From Methylobacterium sp. J-026 (GTDB taxonomy: Bacteria; Pseudomonadota; Alphaproteobacteria; Rhizobiales; Beijerinckiaceae), in assembly GCF_022829585.1 (NCBI RefSeq), contig NZ_JAKSYC010000267.1, forward strand, positions 17,666 through 81,665: a stretch of DNA of 64,000 nucleotides. The letters are read 5' to 3'. Positions 17,118 through 26,179 of this stretch are shown here, piece by piece. Position 1 is the stretch's first letter; every line of letters starts with the position of its first letter. Under the pieces are notes generated by a model that was given only the letters and a program-made list of their open reading frames with translations, was not told where the DNA came from and made no database searches. The translations under genes and the position numbers were made by a program.

Positions 17118-18231
17118 TCCCGGTTCGGCCCCCGTCGGCGAGGACCGGTTCGGGCGGCCGGTCCGCCAGGAGCCGGCGGCGCAGGCGCGCGCAGGGGCGC
17201 TCGACGAACCGGTACAGGGCCCAGCACCAGAGCAGGGTCGGCGGGAAGGCCGCGAGCATCAGCCCGACGCCGTGCAGCCCGGGCCGCAGGTGCAGCACCA
17301 GCGCCACCACGGCCATGTGGGCGAGATAGAAGCCGTAGGACCAGAGCCCGAGCTGGCGCATCGGCCGGCTGGCGAGCAGGCGCACCAGGGGCCCCTCCCC
17401 GTGCAGCAAATAGGCGAAGGGCACGAACAGGGCCGCGCTCTGCAGGGTGTAGCGCAGGGTCTCGCGGAACGCGGGCGCGCGCGCCGCCAGGGTCGCGAGG
17501 ATCACCGCGAGGCTCGCCGCCGCGTGCCAGGCCCGCGGGCGCCAGGCGCGATCGGCCGGGATCACCGGGTTGTGCCACAGGCCGAGACAGCAGCCGAACA
17601 GGATCGCGTCGATGCGGGTGTGGGTCCAGCTGTAGTTCAGGCTGTAATCCGGGAGCCGCCAGACGTTGAGGCACCGGATCGCCAGCACCACCCCGCAGAC
17701 GGCCAGGCAGGCCAGAGCCGCCCGGCGCGGCGGCAGGCGCCCGAGCCACAGGGAGTAGGCCAGGGGGAAGGCGAGGTAGAAATGCTCCTCGATGGCGAGG
17801 CTCCACAGGGGCACGGGCAGCACCGCCTCGGTGCCGAACAGGCCGGGATAGTTCGTCAGGAACGTCGCCTGCCCGAGGATCGCCGCCGGCTCGACCGCCA
17901 TCCAGTCGAGCAGTCCGAGGGCGTAGAGCGCGCCGGCAACCAGCAGGGTCAGGTACATCGGCGGCAGGATGCGCAGGCTGCGCCGGAGGTAGAAGGCGGA
18001 CAGCGACACCGCGCCGGTCCGCGCGCGCTCGATCCGCAGCAGGGTGGTGATCAGGTAGCCGCTGAGGAAGAAGAAGACCGTGACGCCGAAGCCCCCGGGG
18101 ACGACGTGGCTGTAGCCGCAATGGGCCGCGAACACGATCAGGATGGCGAGCGCCCGCACCCCGTCGAGCTGCGGCAGGTAGGGCATCGCGTCCGGGATTT
18201 TCCGGGTCGCGTCAATTCCGGGTTCCGGCAT
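17104..18231 (-). CDS. membrane acyltransferase (acyltransferase 3 family)
   Basis: A 375-residue multi-pass protein of the OafA/NodX/WecH type, which O-acylates sugars or exopolysaccharides at the inner membrane. The N-terminus has the family pattern LPQLDGVRALAILIVFAAHC (catalytic His in AHC-like position), GGFGVTVFFFLSGYLITTLL, RRSLRILPPMYL and PLWSLAIEEHFYL with the conserved Glu-Glu-His. About ten membrane helices follow. The ATG at 18231 has AAGGAGG about 11 bp upstream. It is convergent with the GH10 gene, so they are not an operon; a polysaccharide target is plausible but unproved. Confidence 0.92.
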   Translation of the reverse strand: MPEPGIDATRKIPDAMPYLPQLDGVRALAILIVFAAHCGYSHVVPGGFGVTVFFFLSGYLITTLLRIERARTGAVSLSAFYLRRSLRILPPMYLTLLVAGALYALGLLDWMAVEPAAILGQATFLTNYPGLFGTEAVLPVPLWSLAIEEHFYLAFPLAYSLWLGRLPPRRAALACLAVCGVVLAIRCLNVWRLPDYSLNYSWTHTRIDAILFGCCLGLWHNPVIPADRAWRPRAWHAAASLAVILATLAARAPAFRETLRYTLQSAALFVPFAYLLHGEGPLVRLLASRPMRQLGLWSYGFYLAHMAVVALVLHLRPGLHGVGLMLAAFPPTLLWCWALYRFVERPCARLRRRLLADRPPEPVLADGGRTGITPA

Positions 18232-18452
18232 GACGGGCGGCTCCTCCTTCGCCGCAGGGACGACCGTGGCAGAGCAGTAAGCGGCATATTCGTTCCCAGC
18301 GACATCCGCACAGGCACCGGAGCCGATGACCACATCGCGGATTGGTGAATCGCCGCCGCGGGCCGGGCCCGGACACGGAGGGGATTGGTAACCACGCACG
18401 CCTACCATCCGCCCCGACCGCGCCCCTCCGGGCGCCCTCGGGAGTGTCGCGT

Positions 18453-20129
18453 ATGGTCCCGGTCCAACTCCGCCGCCGCGCCCGCCCGCGCGCCGCCCTC
18501 GGTGCGGGCCTGTCGCTACTGGCCCTGCTCGGCGTCCCGGGCGATGCGCGGGCGGAGGGGTCCCAGGCGGCTGCACCGGCCGTCGGCCCGAACACCACCG
18601 CGCCGGTCCCGCCGGCTGCCGTCCCGGTCTCCGCCTCGCCCTCGGGTCCGGAGGCCGGTGCGGCGAAGGGCCAGGAGGCGAAGGGTCAGGAGGCGAAGGG
18701 CCCGGACGCCAGGGCGCCCGACACGAGGGCCCCGGAGGCGAAGCCCCCGGAGGCCGCGGCCGCCGCACTGAAGCCGATCCCGGCCAAGCCGGACATCGCC
18801 AAGGCGTCGCGCGAGCCTGCACCCCTCGTCTACGCCCGAGTCTCCACCGATCCGAGCCCGACGCTGACCGCGCGCACCTTCCTCGACACCCTCCGGGCGG
18901 CCGAGCGCTACGCCGCCTTCGCGGAGGCCGGCGGATGGGAGCGGCTGCCCGACGACCTCGCGCGCCTAGCGCCCGGCGCCTCCAGCACGGCGATCCCGGC
19001 GCTCCGCCACCACCTGACCTTGACCGGCGACCTGCCGGCGGACGCGCCCCCGAGCGACCGCCTCGACCCGCCGCTGGTGGCGGCGGTCGCGGCCTTCCAG
19101 GGCCGCCACGGCCTGCCCGACAGCGGCATCCTCGGCCGGCTCACGATCAACGCGCTGAACGTGCCCGCCCCGGTGCGCCAGCGGCAGCTCGCCGCCTCCG
19201 CGGCCCGGCTGATGGGCTCGAAATTCCCGTTCGGCGAGCGCTACGTCGTGGTCAACATCCCCTCGGCCGCCGTCGAGGCGGTGGAGAACGGCGCCGTGGT
19301 GCGCCGCTACGTCGCCGTCGTCGGCTCCCCCGACAAGGCGACACCGACGGTGGAAACGCGGATCACCGACATCAACTTCAACCCGACCTGGACCGTGCCG
19401 GCCTCGGTGGTGAAGAACGAGATCATCCCGCAGATGCGTAAGAACCCGGGGTATCTCGCCAAGAACCACATCCGCATCCTCGGCCAGAGCGGCGAGGTCG
19501 ACCCGACCAAGATCGACTGGGCGGGCGAGAGGGCGGTCAACTACACCCTGCGCCAGGATTCCGGCTTCGACAATTCGCTGGGCCAGGTGCGGATCGACAT
19601 GCCGAACCGCTTTGCCGTCTACATGCACGACACGCCGGCGAAGTCGCTGTTCGCCGCGAACGTACGCTTCCACAGCCACGGCTGCGTCCGGGTCGGCCAG
19701 GTCAAGGAGCTGGTCGGCTGGCTGCTGCAGGGCGCCGACGGGCCGAACGGGCCGGGCACGAGCTGGGGGCCGATCGAGATCGAGACCGGCATCGCGGACG
19801 GCGAGCGCCGCGACATCAAGCTGGTGAAGCCGGTGCCGGTGGCCTTCGTGTACCTCACGGGCTACGCCACCCCGGACGGGAAGGCGCATTTCCGCGACGA
19901 CATCTACACCCTCGACACGCCGGCCTCCGAGCCCGCGGCGACGGGGGCGATCCCGCCGGCCGGGGCCGCGCAGCCTGCCGGGATGCCGAAGCCCGCGGCG
20001 GTCAAGCCGGCGGCGATCAAGGCTGCCGTGGCGAAGCCCGCTCCTGCCAAACCGGTGGCCAACAGGGCACCTGCAGCGAAGCCGGCCGCGGAGGGGCTTA
20101 ACCCAGACGCGCCTCTGCCGCCCCGCTGA
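18453..20129 (+). CDS. L,D-transpeptidase with peptidoglycan-binding domain and low-complexity tails
   Basis: A 558-residue YcbB-like periplasmic enzyme. A signal peptide (GLSLLALLGVPGDARA) is followed by a spacer with tandem AKGQE and DARAPDTRAPE repeats, an alpha-helical region, a peptidoglycan-binding module (VAAFQGRHGLPDSGILGRLT), and a YkuD domain with YVVVNIPSAAVEAV and catalytic SHGCVRVGQ. The last 80 residues are Ala/Pro/Lys repeats (PAAVKPAAIKAAVAKPAP), probably a flexible or wall-contacting tail. The ATG at 18453 has GGGAG 8 bp upstream. Large YcbB-type enzymes form 3-3 cross-links from tetrapeptides. Confidence 0.93.
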   Translation: MVPVQLRRRARPRAALGAGLSLLALLGVPGDARAEGSQAAAPAVGPNTTAPVPPAAVPVSASPSGPEAGAAKGQEAKGQEAKGPDARAPDTRAPEAKPPEAAAAALKPIPAKPDIAKASREPAPLVYARVSTDPSPTLTARTFLDTLRAAERYAAFAEAGGWERLPDDLARLAPGASSTAIPALRHHLTLTGDLPADAPPSDRLDPPLVAAVAAFQGRHGLPDSGILGRLTINALNVPAPVRQRQLAASAARLMGSKFPFGERYVVVNIPSAAVEAVENGAVVRRYVAVVGSPDKATPTVETRITDINFNPTWTVPASVVKNEIIPQMRKNPGYLAKNHIRILGQSGEVDPTKIDWAGERAVNYTLRQDSGFDNSLGQVRIDMPNRFAVYMHDTPAKSLFAANVRFHSHGCVRVGQVKELVGWLLQGADGPNGPGTSWGPIEIETGIADGERRDIKLVKPVPVAFVYLTGYATPDGKAHFRDDIYTLDTPASEPAATGAIPPAGAAQPAGMPKPAAVKPAAIKAAVAKPAPAKPVANRAPAAKPAAEGLNPDAPLPPR

Positions 20130-20313
20130 GCCCGATCCGGCCGTTCAGGTTTGGCTGAGCCGGGACGTGTCCCGACGACCCGTCTGCCTCACCGCAAAGC
20201 AACGGCGCAGGACTTTCCTTTTTGAGCTGTTATCGGGCATCATATGACAGCGCGGCGGGCGTCCGATGGCGCGGACAGCGAGAGTTGTCTCGGGCCGCGA
20301 TGCGGAATTCGGC

Positions 20314-20562
20314 ATGGCTTCGCAGTCGGTCAAGATCGATGCTGACGGGACGCTCGTCATCCCGGCCGATTTCCGACGGGAGCTTGGGCTTTCGGCCGGC
20401 GACACCGTCATGGTCGAACTGGCCGAGGACGGTCTGCGGGTCCGCTCCCTGTCTGCCGCAGTCCGGGCGGCGCAGGCCATCGTCCGCAGCTTCGCGCCGA
20501 CCGATCGGAGCTTGGCCGACGAGTTGATCGCGGAGCGCCGGTCAGAGGCGGAGCGTGAGTGA
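20314..20562 (+). CDS. vapB: AbrB/MazE-fold antitoxin (VapB type)
   Basis: An 82-residue SpoVT/AbrB-fold DNA-binding antitoxin: SVKIDADGTLVIPADFRREL followed by GLSAGDTVMVELAEDGLRV, then a C-terminal helix (SLADELIAERRSEAE) that would wrap the toxin. Antitoxins of this kind neutralise the PIN RNase and repress their own operon. The start is uncertain: ATG at 20314 fits the usual family N-terminus, while ATG at 20266 would add 16 residues. Its last 8 bases overlap the toxin start, so the two are co-translated. Confidence 0.88.
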   Translation: MASQSVKIDADGTLVIPADFRRELGLSAGDTVMVELAEDGLRVRSLSAAVRAAQAIVRSFAPTDRSLADELIAERRSEAERE

Positions 20563-20947
20563 GGCCTTCGTCCTCGACGCCTCGGCGCTGCTCTGTCTGC
20601 TTCGTACGGAGACGGGGGCCGAGCAGGTTGCCGAGATTCTTCCGCAATCTGTGATCGGTGCGGTGAACCTGTCCGAAGTCTATGCCAAATTGGCTGAAGC
20701 CGGCGGATCGGAATCGCAGATCACACGCGCACTTGGCGTCCTCCGCCTCGCGATCGAACCATTCGATGACGAACAGGCTCGGATTGCCGGGATCCTGCGC
20801 CCGCCAACGCGGTCAATCGGGCTCTCGCTCGGCGATCGAGCCTGCCTCGCTTTGGCAAAGCAACGCCAATCGATTGCCGTGACGACGGATCGGGTCTGGA
20901 GCCGGCTGCCGGCCAATCTCGGGCTCAGCGTCAGGATCGTCCGCTAG
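20555..20947 (+). CDS. vapC: PIN-domain toxin ribonuclease (VapC type)
   Basis: A 130-residue PIN-domain RNase. The acidic metal-binding residues are in place: Asp8 (VLDASALL), Glu41 (NLSEVY), Asp94 (LGDRACLAL) and Asp112 (TTD). It starts with GTG at 20555, overlapping vapB by 8 bp (GTGAGTGA arrangement). The TAG stop is formed at the left junction of the insertion sequence: TA from the target and G from the element, so the original C-terminus may have been slightly longer. All catalytic residues lie upstream of the junction, so activity is probably kept. Confidence 0.9.
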   Translation: MSEAFVLDASALLCLLRTETGAEQVAEILPQSVIGAVNLSEVYAKLAEAGGSESQITRALGVLRLAIEPFDDEQARIAGILRPPTRSIGLSLGDRACLALAKQRQSIAVTTDRVWSRLPANLGLSVRIVR

Positions 20948-21796
20948 GGTGTGAACCGAACCAAGCCATTGCATGGCTTGTCGGTTTGTGAGTCCAGGCG
21001 GCCGTTTGCGGCCTGGAGGTGACGATGGTGAACCTGTTCTGGCTCTCGGATGAGCCGTGGGCAGTGATCGAGCCGTTCATGCCCAGGGAGCAGCCCGGAC
21101 CCGAGCGGAACGACGACCGGCAGATCATCTCGGGGATCCTGCACGTTCTCACGTCGGGCTGCCGCTGGCGCGACGGCCCGGCCGCGTATGGCCCGCGCAC
21201 CACGGTCTACAACCGCCTCAATCGCAGGTCGCGGCGCGGCTTCTGGAAGGCGATGCTGACCGCGCTGGCCGGGCCCGGGTGGGCTGGCGATGCGACCGCT
21301 CTCGACAGCAGCTACGTCCGGGCTCACCGGTCTGCCCAGGGCGGGAAAGGGGGGCGAGGGCGCAGGCCATCGGCCCGTCGCGCGGTGGTCAAACGATCAA
21401 GATCCACGCACGCACCGATGTCCTTGGCCGGCCCGGCGTCCTCCTGCTGACGCCGGGCAATGCCAGCGACGTGACGACTGCCCCAGCGGTGCTAGCCGAA
21501 GCGCCGGGCCGGATCCGCCGTTTCAGCGCCGACACGGGCTACGATGCCGACTGGCTGCGCACCGACCTCCGCACCAGTGGGGTCACGCCCGTCATCCCGG
21601 GCAAACGCAGTCGCAAGCGTCGGATCCCCCATGACAGGCCCCGCTATCGGGAGCGCTGGCGCATCGAGGCGATGTTCGCCCGCCTCACAGACTTTCGTCG
21701 CATCGCCACGCCCTACGACAAGCTCGCCCGCAACGACACCTCAGCCCTCGCTCTGGCCGCCGTCGTCGCGTCCTGGTGCTGATCGAGTCCAGACCC
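20947..21796 (+). mobile_element. IS5-family (IS427-like) insertion sequence
   Basis: An 850-bp element. The left end GGGTGTGAACCGA (20947) and the reverse complement of the right end GGGTCTGGACTCGA (ending 21796) form imperfect inverted repeats. Each is preceded on the outside by TA, a possible target duplication. It contains one transposase gene split over two frames. It sits exactly at the end of vapC and inside the 3' end of the opposite-strand acyl-CoA synthetase/GNAT gene. Group assignment rests on length, ends and the two-frame gene and was not checked against a database. Confidence 0.85.
21025..21782 (+). CDS. IS5-family DDE transposase in two frames (-1 shift)
   Basis: The first frame starts at ATG 21025 with GGAGG 5 bp upstream and encodes the N-terminal part (LSDEPWAVIEPFMPRE, GCRWRDGPAAYGPRTTVYNR) up to LDSSYVRAHRSAQGGKGG. 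The protein continues in the -1 frame as ARAQAIGPSRGGQTIKIHAR to AVVASWC, ending 21782. The switch falls at the run AAAGGGGGG near 21345-21353. All three catalytic acids remain: Asp in LDSSYV, Asp in SADTGYD, Glu in RIEAMFARL. Programmed -1 frameshifting is usual in related IS groups, so the gene may be functional; a decayed copy is the alternative. Confidence 0.8.
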
Positions 21797-24454
21797 TAAA
21801 ACTACCTTCACCAGCCCCGGATCCTCCGGGTCCCGCCCTTGGGTGAACCCGAGCCGGCGGCAGACCGCCAGCATCGGCCGGTTCTCGGCCAGCACCGTAC
21901 CCTCGACCCGGCCGATCCCCTCGGAGCGCGCCCAGTCGATCATCAGGCGCATCAGCGCAAAGGCGAGGCCGGTCCCCCTAGCGTCGCGGCCGACCGCGAT
22001 GGCGTATTCGCCGCTCTCGTGGTTGGCGTCGGCGTGCAGGCGGACGGCGCCGAGCATGCGCTCGCCGCCCTGCGGCTCCACCTCGGTGGCGACGAAGGCG
22101 ATGGCGCGGGCATAATCGAGCTGCGTGAGGCGGGCCAGGAAAGCGTGGCTGAACGCCCGCACCGGTCCGAAGAAGCGCAGGCGCAGGTCCTCCGGGTCGA
22201 GCCCCTGGAAGAAGGCCAGGAACAGGCCCTCGTCCTCCGGGCGCACCGGCCGCACGCGGATCGTGCGGTTCTTCAGGTTGAGGGTCCGCACCCATTCCGC
22301 CGGATAGGGCCGGATCGCGAAGCGCGGATGGCCGCGCCCGTGCCGCCCCTTCTCCCAGCGCCCGATCCGCACCCGGGCGTCCAGGGCCAGGACGCCGGTC
22401 TCGTCGGCCAGCAGGGGGTTGATGTCGAGTTCGCGGACCTGCGGCAGGTCGGCGGCGAGCTGCGCCAGCTTCACCAGCGTCAGGGCGATCGCCGGCAGAT
22501 CGGCCGCCGGCACGTCGCGATAGGCTTCGAGGCGCCGGGCGACCCGGGTCCGGCCGATGAGATCCCGGGCGAGGGTCAGGTCGAGCGGCGGCAGGCCCAG
22601 GGCCCGGTCGTCGATCACCTCCACGGCCGTGCCGCCCCGCCCGAACACCACCACGGGACCGAAGACCGGATCCTCGGCGAGCCCGGCGATGAGTTCGCGG
22701 CGCTGGCCCCGGCGGACCATGGGCTGCACCGCGAAGCCGGTCACCCGGGCGTCCGGCCGCTCCCGGCGCGCCCGGGCCAGGATGCTGCGCGCGGCCTCCC
22801 GGACATCGGCCTCGCTGGTCAGGTCGAGATGCACGCCGCCGATGTCGGATTTGTGCACGATGTCGGGGGAGACGACCTTGAGGGCGACCGCGCCGCCGGC
22901 CGCGATGATCGGCCAGGCGGCGGCCGCCGCGGCATCCTTGTCGGGGGCCAGCGTGATCGGCACGATCGGGATCCCGTAGGCCTCGAGCAGGCCATTGACC
23001 GCGATCGGATCGAGCCACGCCGCCCCCTGGCGCAGGGAGTGGGCGATGATCGTGCGGGCGCGGGCCGTGTCGGGGGAGAAGTCGCGGGGCAGCGAGTCGG
23101 GCGTCCGCATCAGATCGTCCTGGGCCTCGCGGTAGCGCACGAGGTGGAGGAACCCTTCGATCGCCTCGGAATCGGTGGCGAAATGCGGGAGGCCGGCGCG
23201 CGCGAAGGCCGCCCGCGCCGCCTCGGCATCCCCGAGGGAGACCGCGAAGAGCGGCTTCTTGCGGGTCTGGCCGGCGCGGGCGCGCTTGACCGTGTCGGCG
23301 ATCGCGTCGGCGACCTCGCCCGCGCTCGAGCGGACGGTGGGGACGTGGATCGCCAGCACGGCGTCACTCGTGCGGTCGGCGAGGATCGGCCCGAGGGCGG
23401 CCGCGAAGGCCGGTCCCGCCGCGTCGATGCCGAGGTCGAGGGGATTGCCGGCCGGGCGGCCCTCGGCCTCGGCGGCCCCGGCCATGATGCCCGCGCGCTC
23501 GATCAGCCGGTCGGCGGCGAGAAGGCCGATGCCGCGGCCGTTCGACAGGATCGCGAGCCGGTCGCCCGGGAAGGGGCGCTGGCGCCCCAGGGTCTCGACG
23601 GCGGAGAACATCGCGTCGAGGTCCTGCACCGCCAGCAGCCCGGCCCGCCGGAAGGCCGCGGCGTAGACCGCGTCCGGCCTGGCCAGCGCCCCCGTATGGG
23701 TCTCGGCGGTGCGGTTCGCCCGCCCGTGCCGCCCGGCGCGCAGGACCACAACCGGCTTGGCCCGGGCGGCGGCGCGGGCGGCCGACATGAACCGGCGGGC
23801 ATCCGCGACCCGGTCGAGGCACAGCAGGATCGCGCGGGTGCGGTAATCGGCGGCGAAATGATCGAGGCAATCGGCCACGCCGATATCGAGGACGCTGCCG
23901 AGCGAGAGGACCGCCGAGAAACCCGTCCCGTGGCGGGCCCCCCACTCGACGATGGCGGCCGCGACCGTGCCCGATTGCGAGACGAGGGCGAGGTCGCCGG
24001 CGGCGGGCGCGTGGGCGAACAGGCTGGCGTTGAGCTGGGCGCCGGGCACGGCGAGGCCGGCACTGTCGGGGCCGAGCAGGCGCAGGCCGTGCGCGCGGGC
24101 GATCCGGTGCGCGGTCGGCCCGGGATCGTCCGGCCCGGAGCCGAGCCGGGCCGTCAGGATGACGGCCGCCCCCGCGCCGGCCGCCGCCGCCTGCGCGACG
24201 ACCTCGGGGACGCGCGGCGGCGGCACCGCGATCAGGACGAGATCGGGGATGGTGGGCAGATCCGCGATCTGCGGGACGCAGGGGAGGCCGGCGACCTCCG
24301 CATGATCGGGCTGGACCGGCAGGATCGCGCCGGGAAAGCCCGCGGCGCGCAGGCCATCCAGGACGCTGCGGCCGAGGGAGCCCTCGCGCGCCATCGCGCC
24401 GACCAGGGCGATCGACCGGGGCGCCAGCAGCTTGTCGAACCGGTAGGTGCTCAC
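21713..24454 (-). CDS. acyl-CoA synthetase (NDP-forming)-like protein fused to GNAT acetyltransferase (Pat-like)
   Basis: A 913-residue protein lysine acetyltransferase-type fusion. Order: CoA-binding domain (LLAPRSIALVGAMAREGSLG), succinyl-CoA-ligase-like domain (GDLALVSQSGTVAAAIVEWG), ATP-grasp domain (ALKVVSPDIVHKSDIGGVHL, VVFGRGGTAVEVIDDRAL), then a C-terminal GNAT domain (FFQGLDPEDLRLRFFGPV, IAVGRDARGTGLAFALM, NRPMLAVCRRLGFTQG). In Salmonella Pat the synthetase part is catalytically dead and senses acetyl-CoA. The last 30 or so residues after LVKVVL are encoded by the right end of the insertion sequence, replacing the native tail. The GNAT fold itself seems complete. Confidence 0.9.
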   Translation of the reverse strand: MSTYRFDKLLAPRSIALVGAMAREGSLGRSVLDGLRAAGFPGAILPVQPDHAEVAGLPCVPQIADLPTIPDLVLIAVPPPRVPEVVAQAAAAGAGAAVILTARLGSGPDDPGPTAHRIARAHGLRLLGPDSAGLAVPGAQLNASLFAHAPAAGDLALVSQSGTVAAAIVEWGARHGTGFSAVLSLGSVLDIGVADCLDHFAADYRTRAILLCLDRVADARRFMSAARAAARAKPVVVLRAGRHGRANRTAETHTGALARPDAVYAAAFRRAGLLAVQDLDAMFSAVETLGRQRPFPGDRLAILSNGRGIGLLAADRLIERAGIMAGAAEAEGRPAGNPLDLGIDAAGPAFAAALGPILADRTSDAVLAIHVPTVRSSAGEVADAIADTVKRARAGQTRKKPLFAVSLGDAEAARAAFARAGLPHFATDSEAIEGFLHLVRYREAQDDLMRTPDSLPRDFSPDTARARTIIAHSLRQGAAWLDPIAVNGLLEAYGIPIVPITLAPDKDAAAAAAWPIIAAGGAVALKVVSPDIVHKSDIGGVHLDLTSEADVREAARSILARARRERPDARVTGFAVQPMVRRGQRRELIAGLAEDPVFGPVVVFGRGGTAVEVIDDRALGLPPLDLTLARDLIGRTRVARRLEAYRDVPAADLPAIALTLVKLAQLAADLPQVRELDINPLLADETGVLALDARVRIGRWEKGRHGRGHPRFAIRPYPAEWVRTLNLKNRTIRVRPVRPEDEGLFLAFFQGLDPEDLRLRFFGPVRAFSHAFLARLTQLDYARAIAFVATEVEPQGGERMLGAVRLHADANHESGEYAIAVGRDARGTGLAFALMRLMIDWARSEGIGRVEGTVLAENRPMLAVCRRLGFTQGRDPEDPGLVKVVLGSGLDQHQDATTAARARAEVSLRASLS

Positions 24455-24853
24455 GAGACCACCGTCACGGGGTCGGGTCCCGCGGGTCGGTCGTGCCGGC
24501 GTGCATGGGGTGTCCCTCGCTCACGTCGGGATCGGGCACGCGGATCCAGAGTGCCCGCAATCCTACCAGATGGCGCACGCGGCCGCCCAGGCAACGCCCC
24601 ATTATCCCGGAACAGTCCCGGCGCGATCCTCCGCCGCCCGGCCGGCTTGCGAGCACCAGGCAGATCAAATATCCGTCACCCTTTATCCTCGCTAGAACGC
24701 CCGCTATGGCGATGTGTAATTTGTTCTTGCCATAAAAGTCGCATCACAATAGTAGATGCGCCTCAACTGCCGACAACAGGCGGGATGGAAACAGATTCCG
24801 ATCTTTAGCGTCGTGTGACCGCGCGAGCCCGGGATCGCCAGGAGGTTTGAGGA
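24455..24853. other. AT-rich divergent promoter region
   Basis: These 399 bp separate the Pat-like gene from the mucR/ros-type gene. Bases about 24690-24800 are clearly AT-rich against the local background (runs such as TGTAATTTGTTCTTGCC and TCACAATAGTAG). MucR/Ros proteins bind AT-rich DNA and repress themselves, so this is a reasonable place for its promoter and operator. No open frame is convincing. Confidence 0.45.
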
Positions 24854-25267
24854 ATGGATTCCACGGTCGAAGGGCAGACGGATTTTCTCACGCTTTCAGT
24901 CGACATCGTGTCGGCCTTCGTGAGCAACAATCCGGTGCCCGCACCGGAACTGCCCGGGCTGATCGCCGCGGTTCACGCCGCTCTGCATTCCATCAGCCAG
25001 CCCGCGTCGGCGCCGGCCGAGGACCTGCGGCCCGCCGTCTCGGTCCGCCGCTCGGTCCAGGCCGACTTCATCGTCTGCCTGGAGGACGGGAAGAAGTTCA
25101 AATCCCTCAAGCGCCACCTGCGGACGCACTACAACCTGACGCCCGACGAGTACCGGCAGAAATGGGGGCTGGCGCCCGACTATCCGATGGTCGCGCCGAA
25201 CTACGCCGCGGCCCGGTCCAGCCTCGCCAAGAGCATGGGCCTGGGCCACCAGCGCCGGAAGGGCTGA
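24854..25267 (+). CDS. Ros/MucR family zinc-finger transcriptional regulator
   Basis: A 137-residue regulator of the type that controls exopolysaccharide, motility and host interaction in Hyphomicrobiales. The zinc finger spans Cys75 to His92 ([20 protein letters not shown], with His88 and His92), followed by [13 protein letters not shown], which is diagnostic for Ros/MucR. The N-terminal half ([20 protein letters not shown]) is the oligomerisation region. AGGAGG sits 8 bp before the ATG. No target genes can be assigned, but envelope glycan genes lie within the window. Confidence 0.95.
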   Translation: MDSTVEGQTDFLTLSVDIVSAFVSNNPVPAPELPGLIAAVHAALHSISQPASAPAEDLRPAVSVRRSVQADFIVCLEDGKKFKSLKRHLRTHYNLTPDEYRQKWGLAPDYPMVAPNYAAARSSLAKSMGLGHQRRKG

Positions 25268-25363
25268 GGGCGCCCCCGCGCATCCACAACTTTCCGGCCG
25301 TGGTTAGGCATCGGGCAAGGGCGCCTTGCGAGGGTCTGTGACCCGTCCGCGCCCCGAGATCCG

Positions 25364-26113
25364 ATGCCCGGCAAGCCCAGTCCCGTCGCCCGCCTGTTCT
25401 GGACGGCCGTGATCGGCTGTCCGTTCGGGCTCTGGTACGGCGCCCCCGCCCTCGCGGCCACGGGGCTCGCCCTGGCCTGCGTGCTGCTGCGCCATCTCGG
25501 GCGGCCGCGCCGCTTCCGGGCCCGGGTCCGGCGGATCGCCCGGGCGCACGGGGAGACCCTGGCCCTGCGGCGGCGGCAGGAGCGTTTTCGCGACGCCTAC
25601 GGCAACTGGATCACCGACGGCTGGCTGCGCGAGCGCGACTACTTCCTCGACCGCACGGTGATCCCGCAGATCGGTGCCCGCGACGCCGACCTCGCCGTCG
25701 CGGAGCGGGAGCGGATGCTGGCGATCGTCGAGGCCGAGGCGGCCGCGATCGCCCTGCCGGAGGAGGACGACGCGCCGGTGGACGGCCTCGACTACGAGCG
25801 CTACTGCGCCGAGCGCCTCGCCCGGGCGGGGTGGCGGGCGCACCGGACCCCGGCGAGCGGCGACCAGGGCGCCGACATCGTGGCGATCCGCGACGGCCGG
25901 CGCCTGATCGTCCAGTGCAAGCGCCTGACGAAGCCCGTGGGCAACGCCGCCGTGCAGGAGGCAGCTGCGGCTCAGCGCTACTGGGCGGGCGACCGCGCCG
26001 CGGTGGTCTCGAACGCCGGCTTCACGCCGGCCGCGCGCCGGCTCGCGGCCGCGACCGGCGTGCTGCTCCTGCATCACGACGGACTCGACGCGATCGACCT
26101 CGCGGAGGCGTGA
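25364..26113 (+). CDS. membrane-anchored Mrr-like restriction endonuclease domain protein
   Basis: A 249-residue protein. Residues about 10-45 form one or two membrane segments (LFWTAVIGCPFGLWYG, LAATGLALACVLL), then a charged helical linker, then a C-terminal PD-(D/E)XK Mrr_cat-type domain: LDYERYCAERLARAGW, the catalytic GDQGADIVAIRDGRR and IVQCKRL core (Asp, Gln-x-Lys). Mrr-like enzymes cut methylated or foreign DNA, but many membrane-linked versions have unknown roles. There is no methyltransferase or other restriction partner nearby. Start chosen at ATG 25364 before the first membrane segment. Confidence 0.85.
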   Translation: MPGKPSPVARLFWTAVIGCPFGLWYGAPALAATGLALACVLLRHLGRPRRFRARVRRIARAHGETLALRRRQERFRDAYGNWITDGWLRERDYFLDRTVIPQIGARDADLAVAERERMLAIVEAEAAAIALPEEDDAPVDGLDYERYCAERLARAGWRAHRTPASGDQGADIVAIRDGRRLIVQCKRLTKPVGNAAVQEAAAAQRYWAGDRAAVVSNAGFTPAARRLAAATGVLLLHHDGLDAIDLAEA

Positions 26114-26179
26114 GGGTCGCGGGCGAGCCGACCGGGACGGCGCTCGCCGCCGCCGGGAAGCCGAGCCCGAAAACCGCGC

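Noticed and set aside
21839..24808. 989-codon plus-strand open frame
   Set aside because: Antisense to the Pat-like gene, with Arg/Gly/Asp/His-rich text and no motif.
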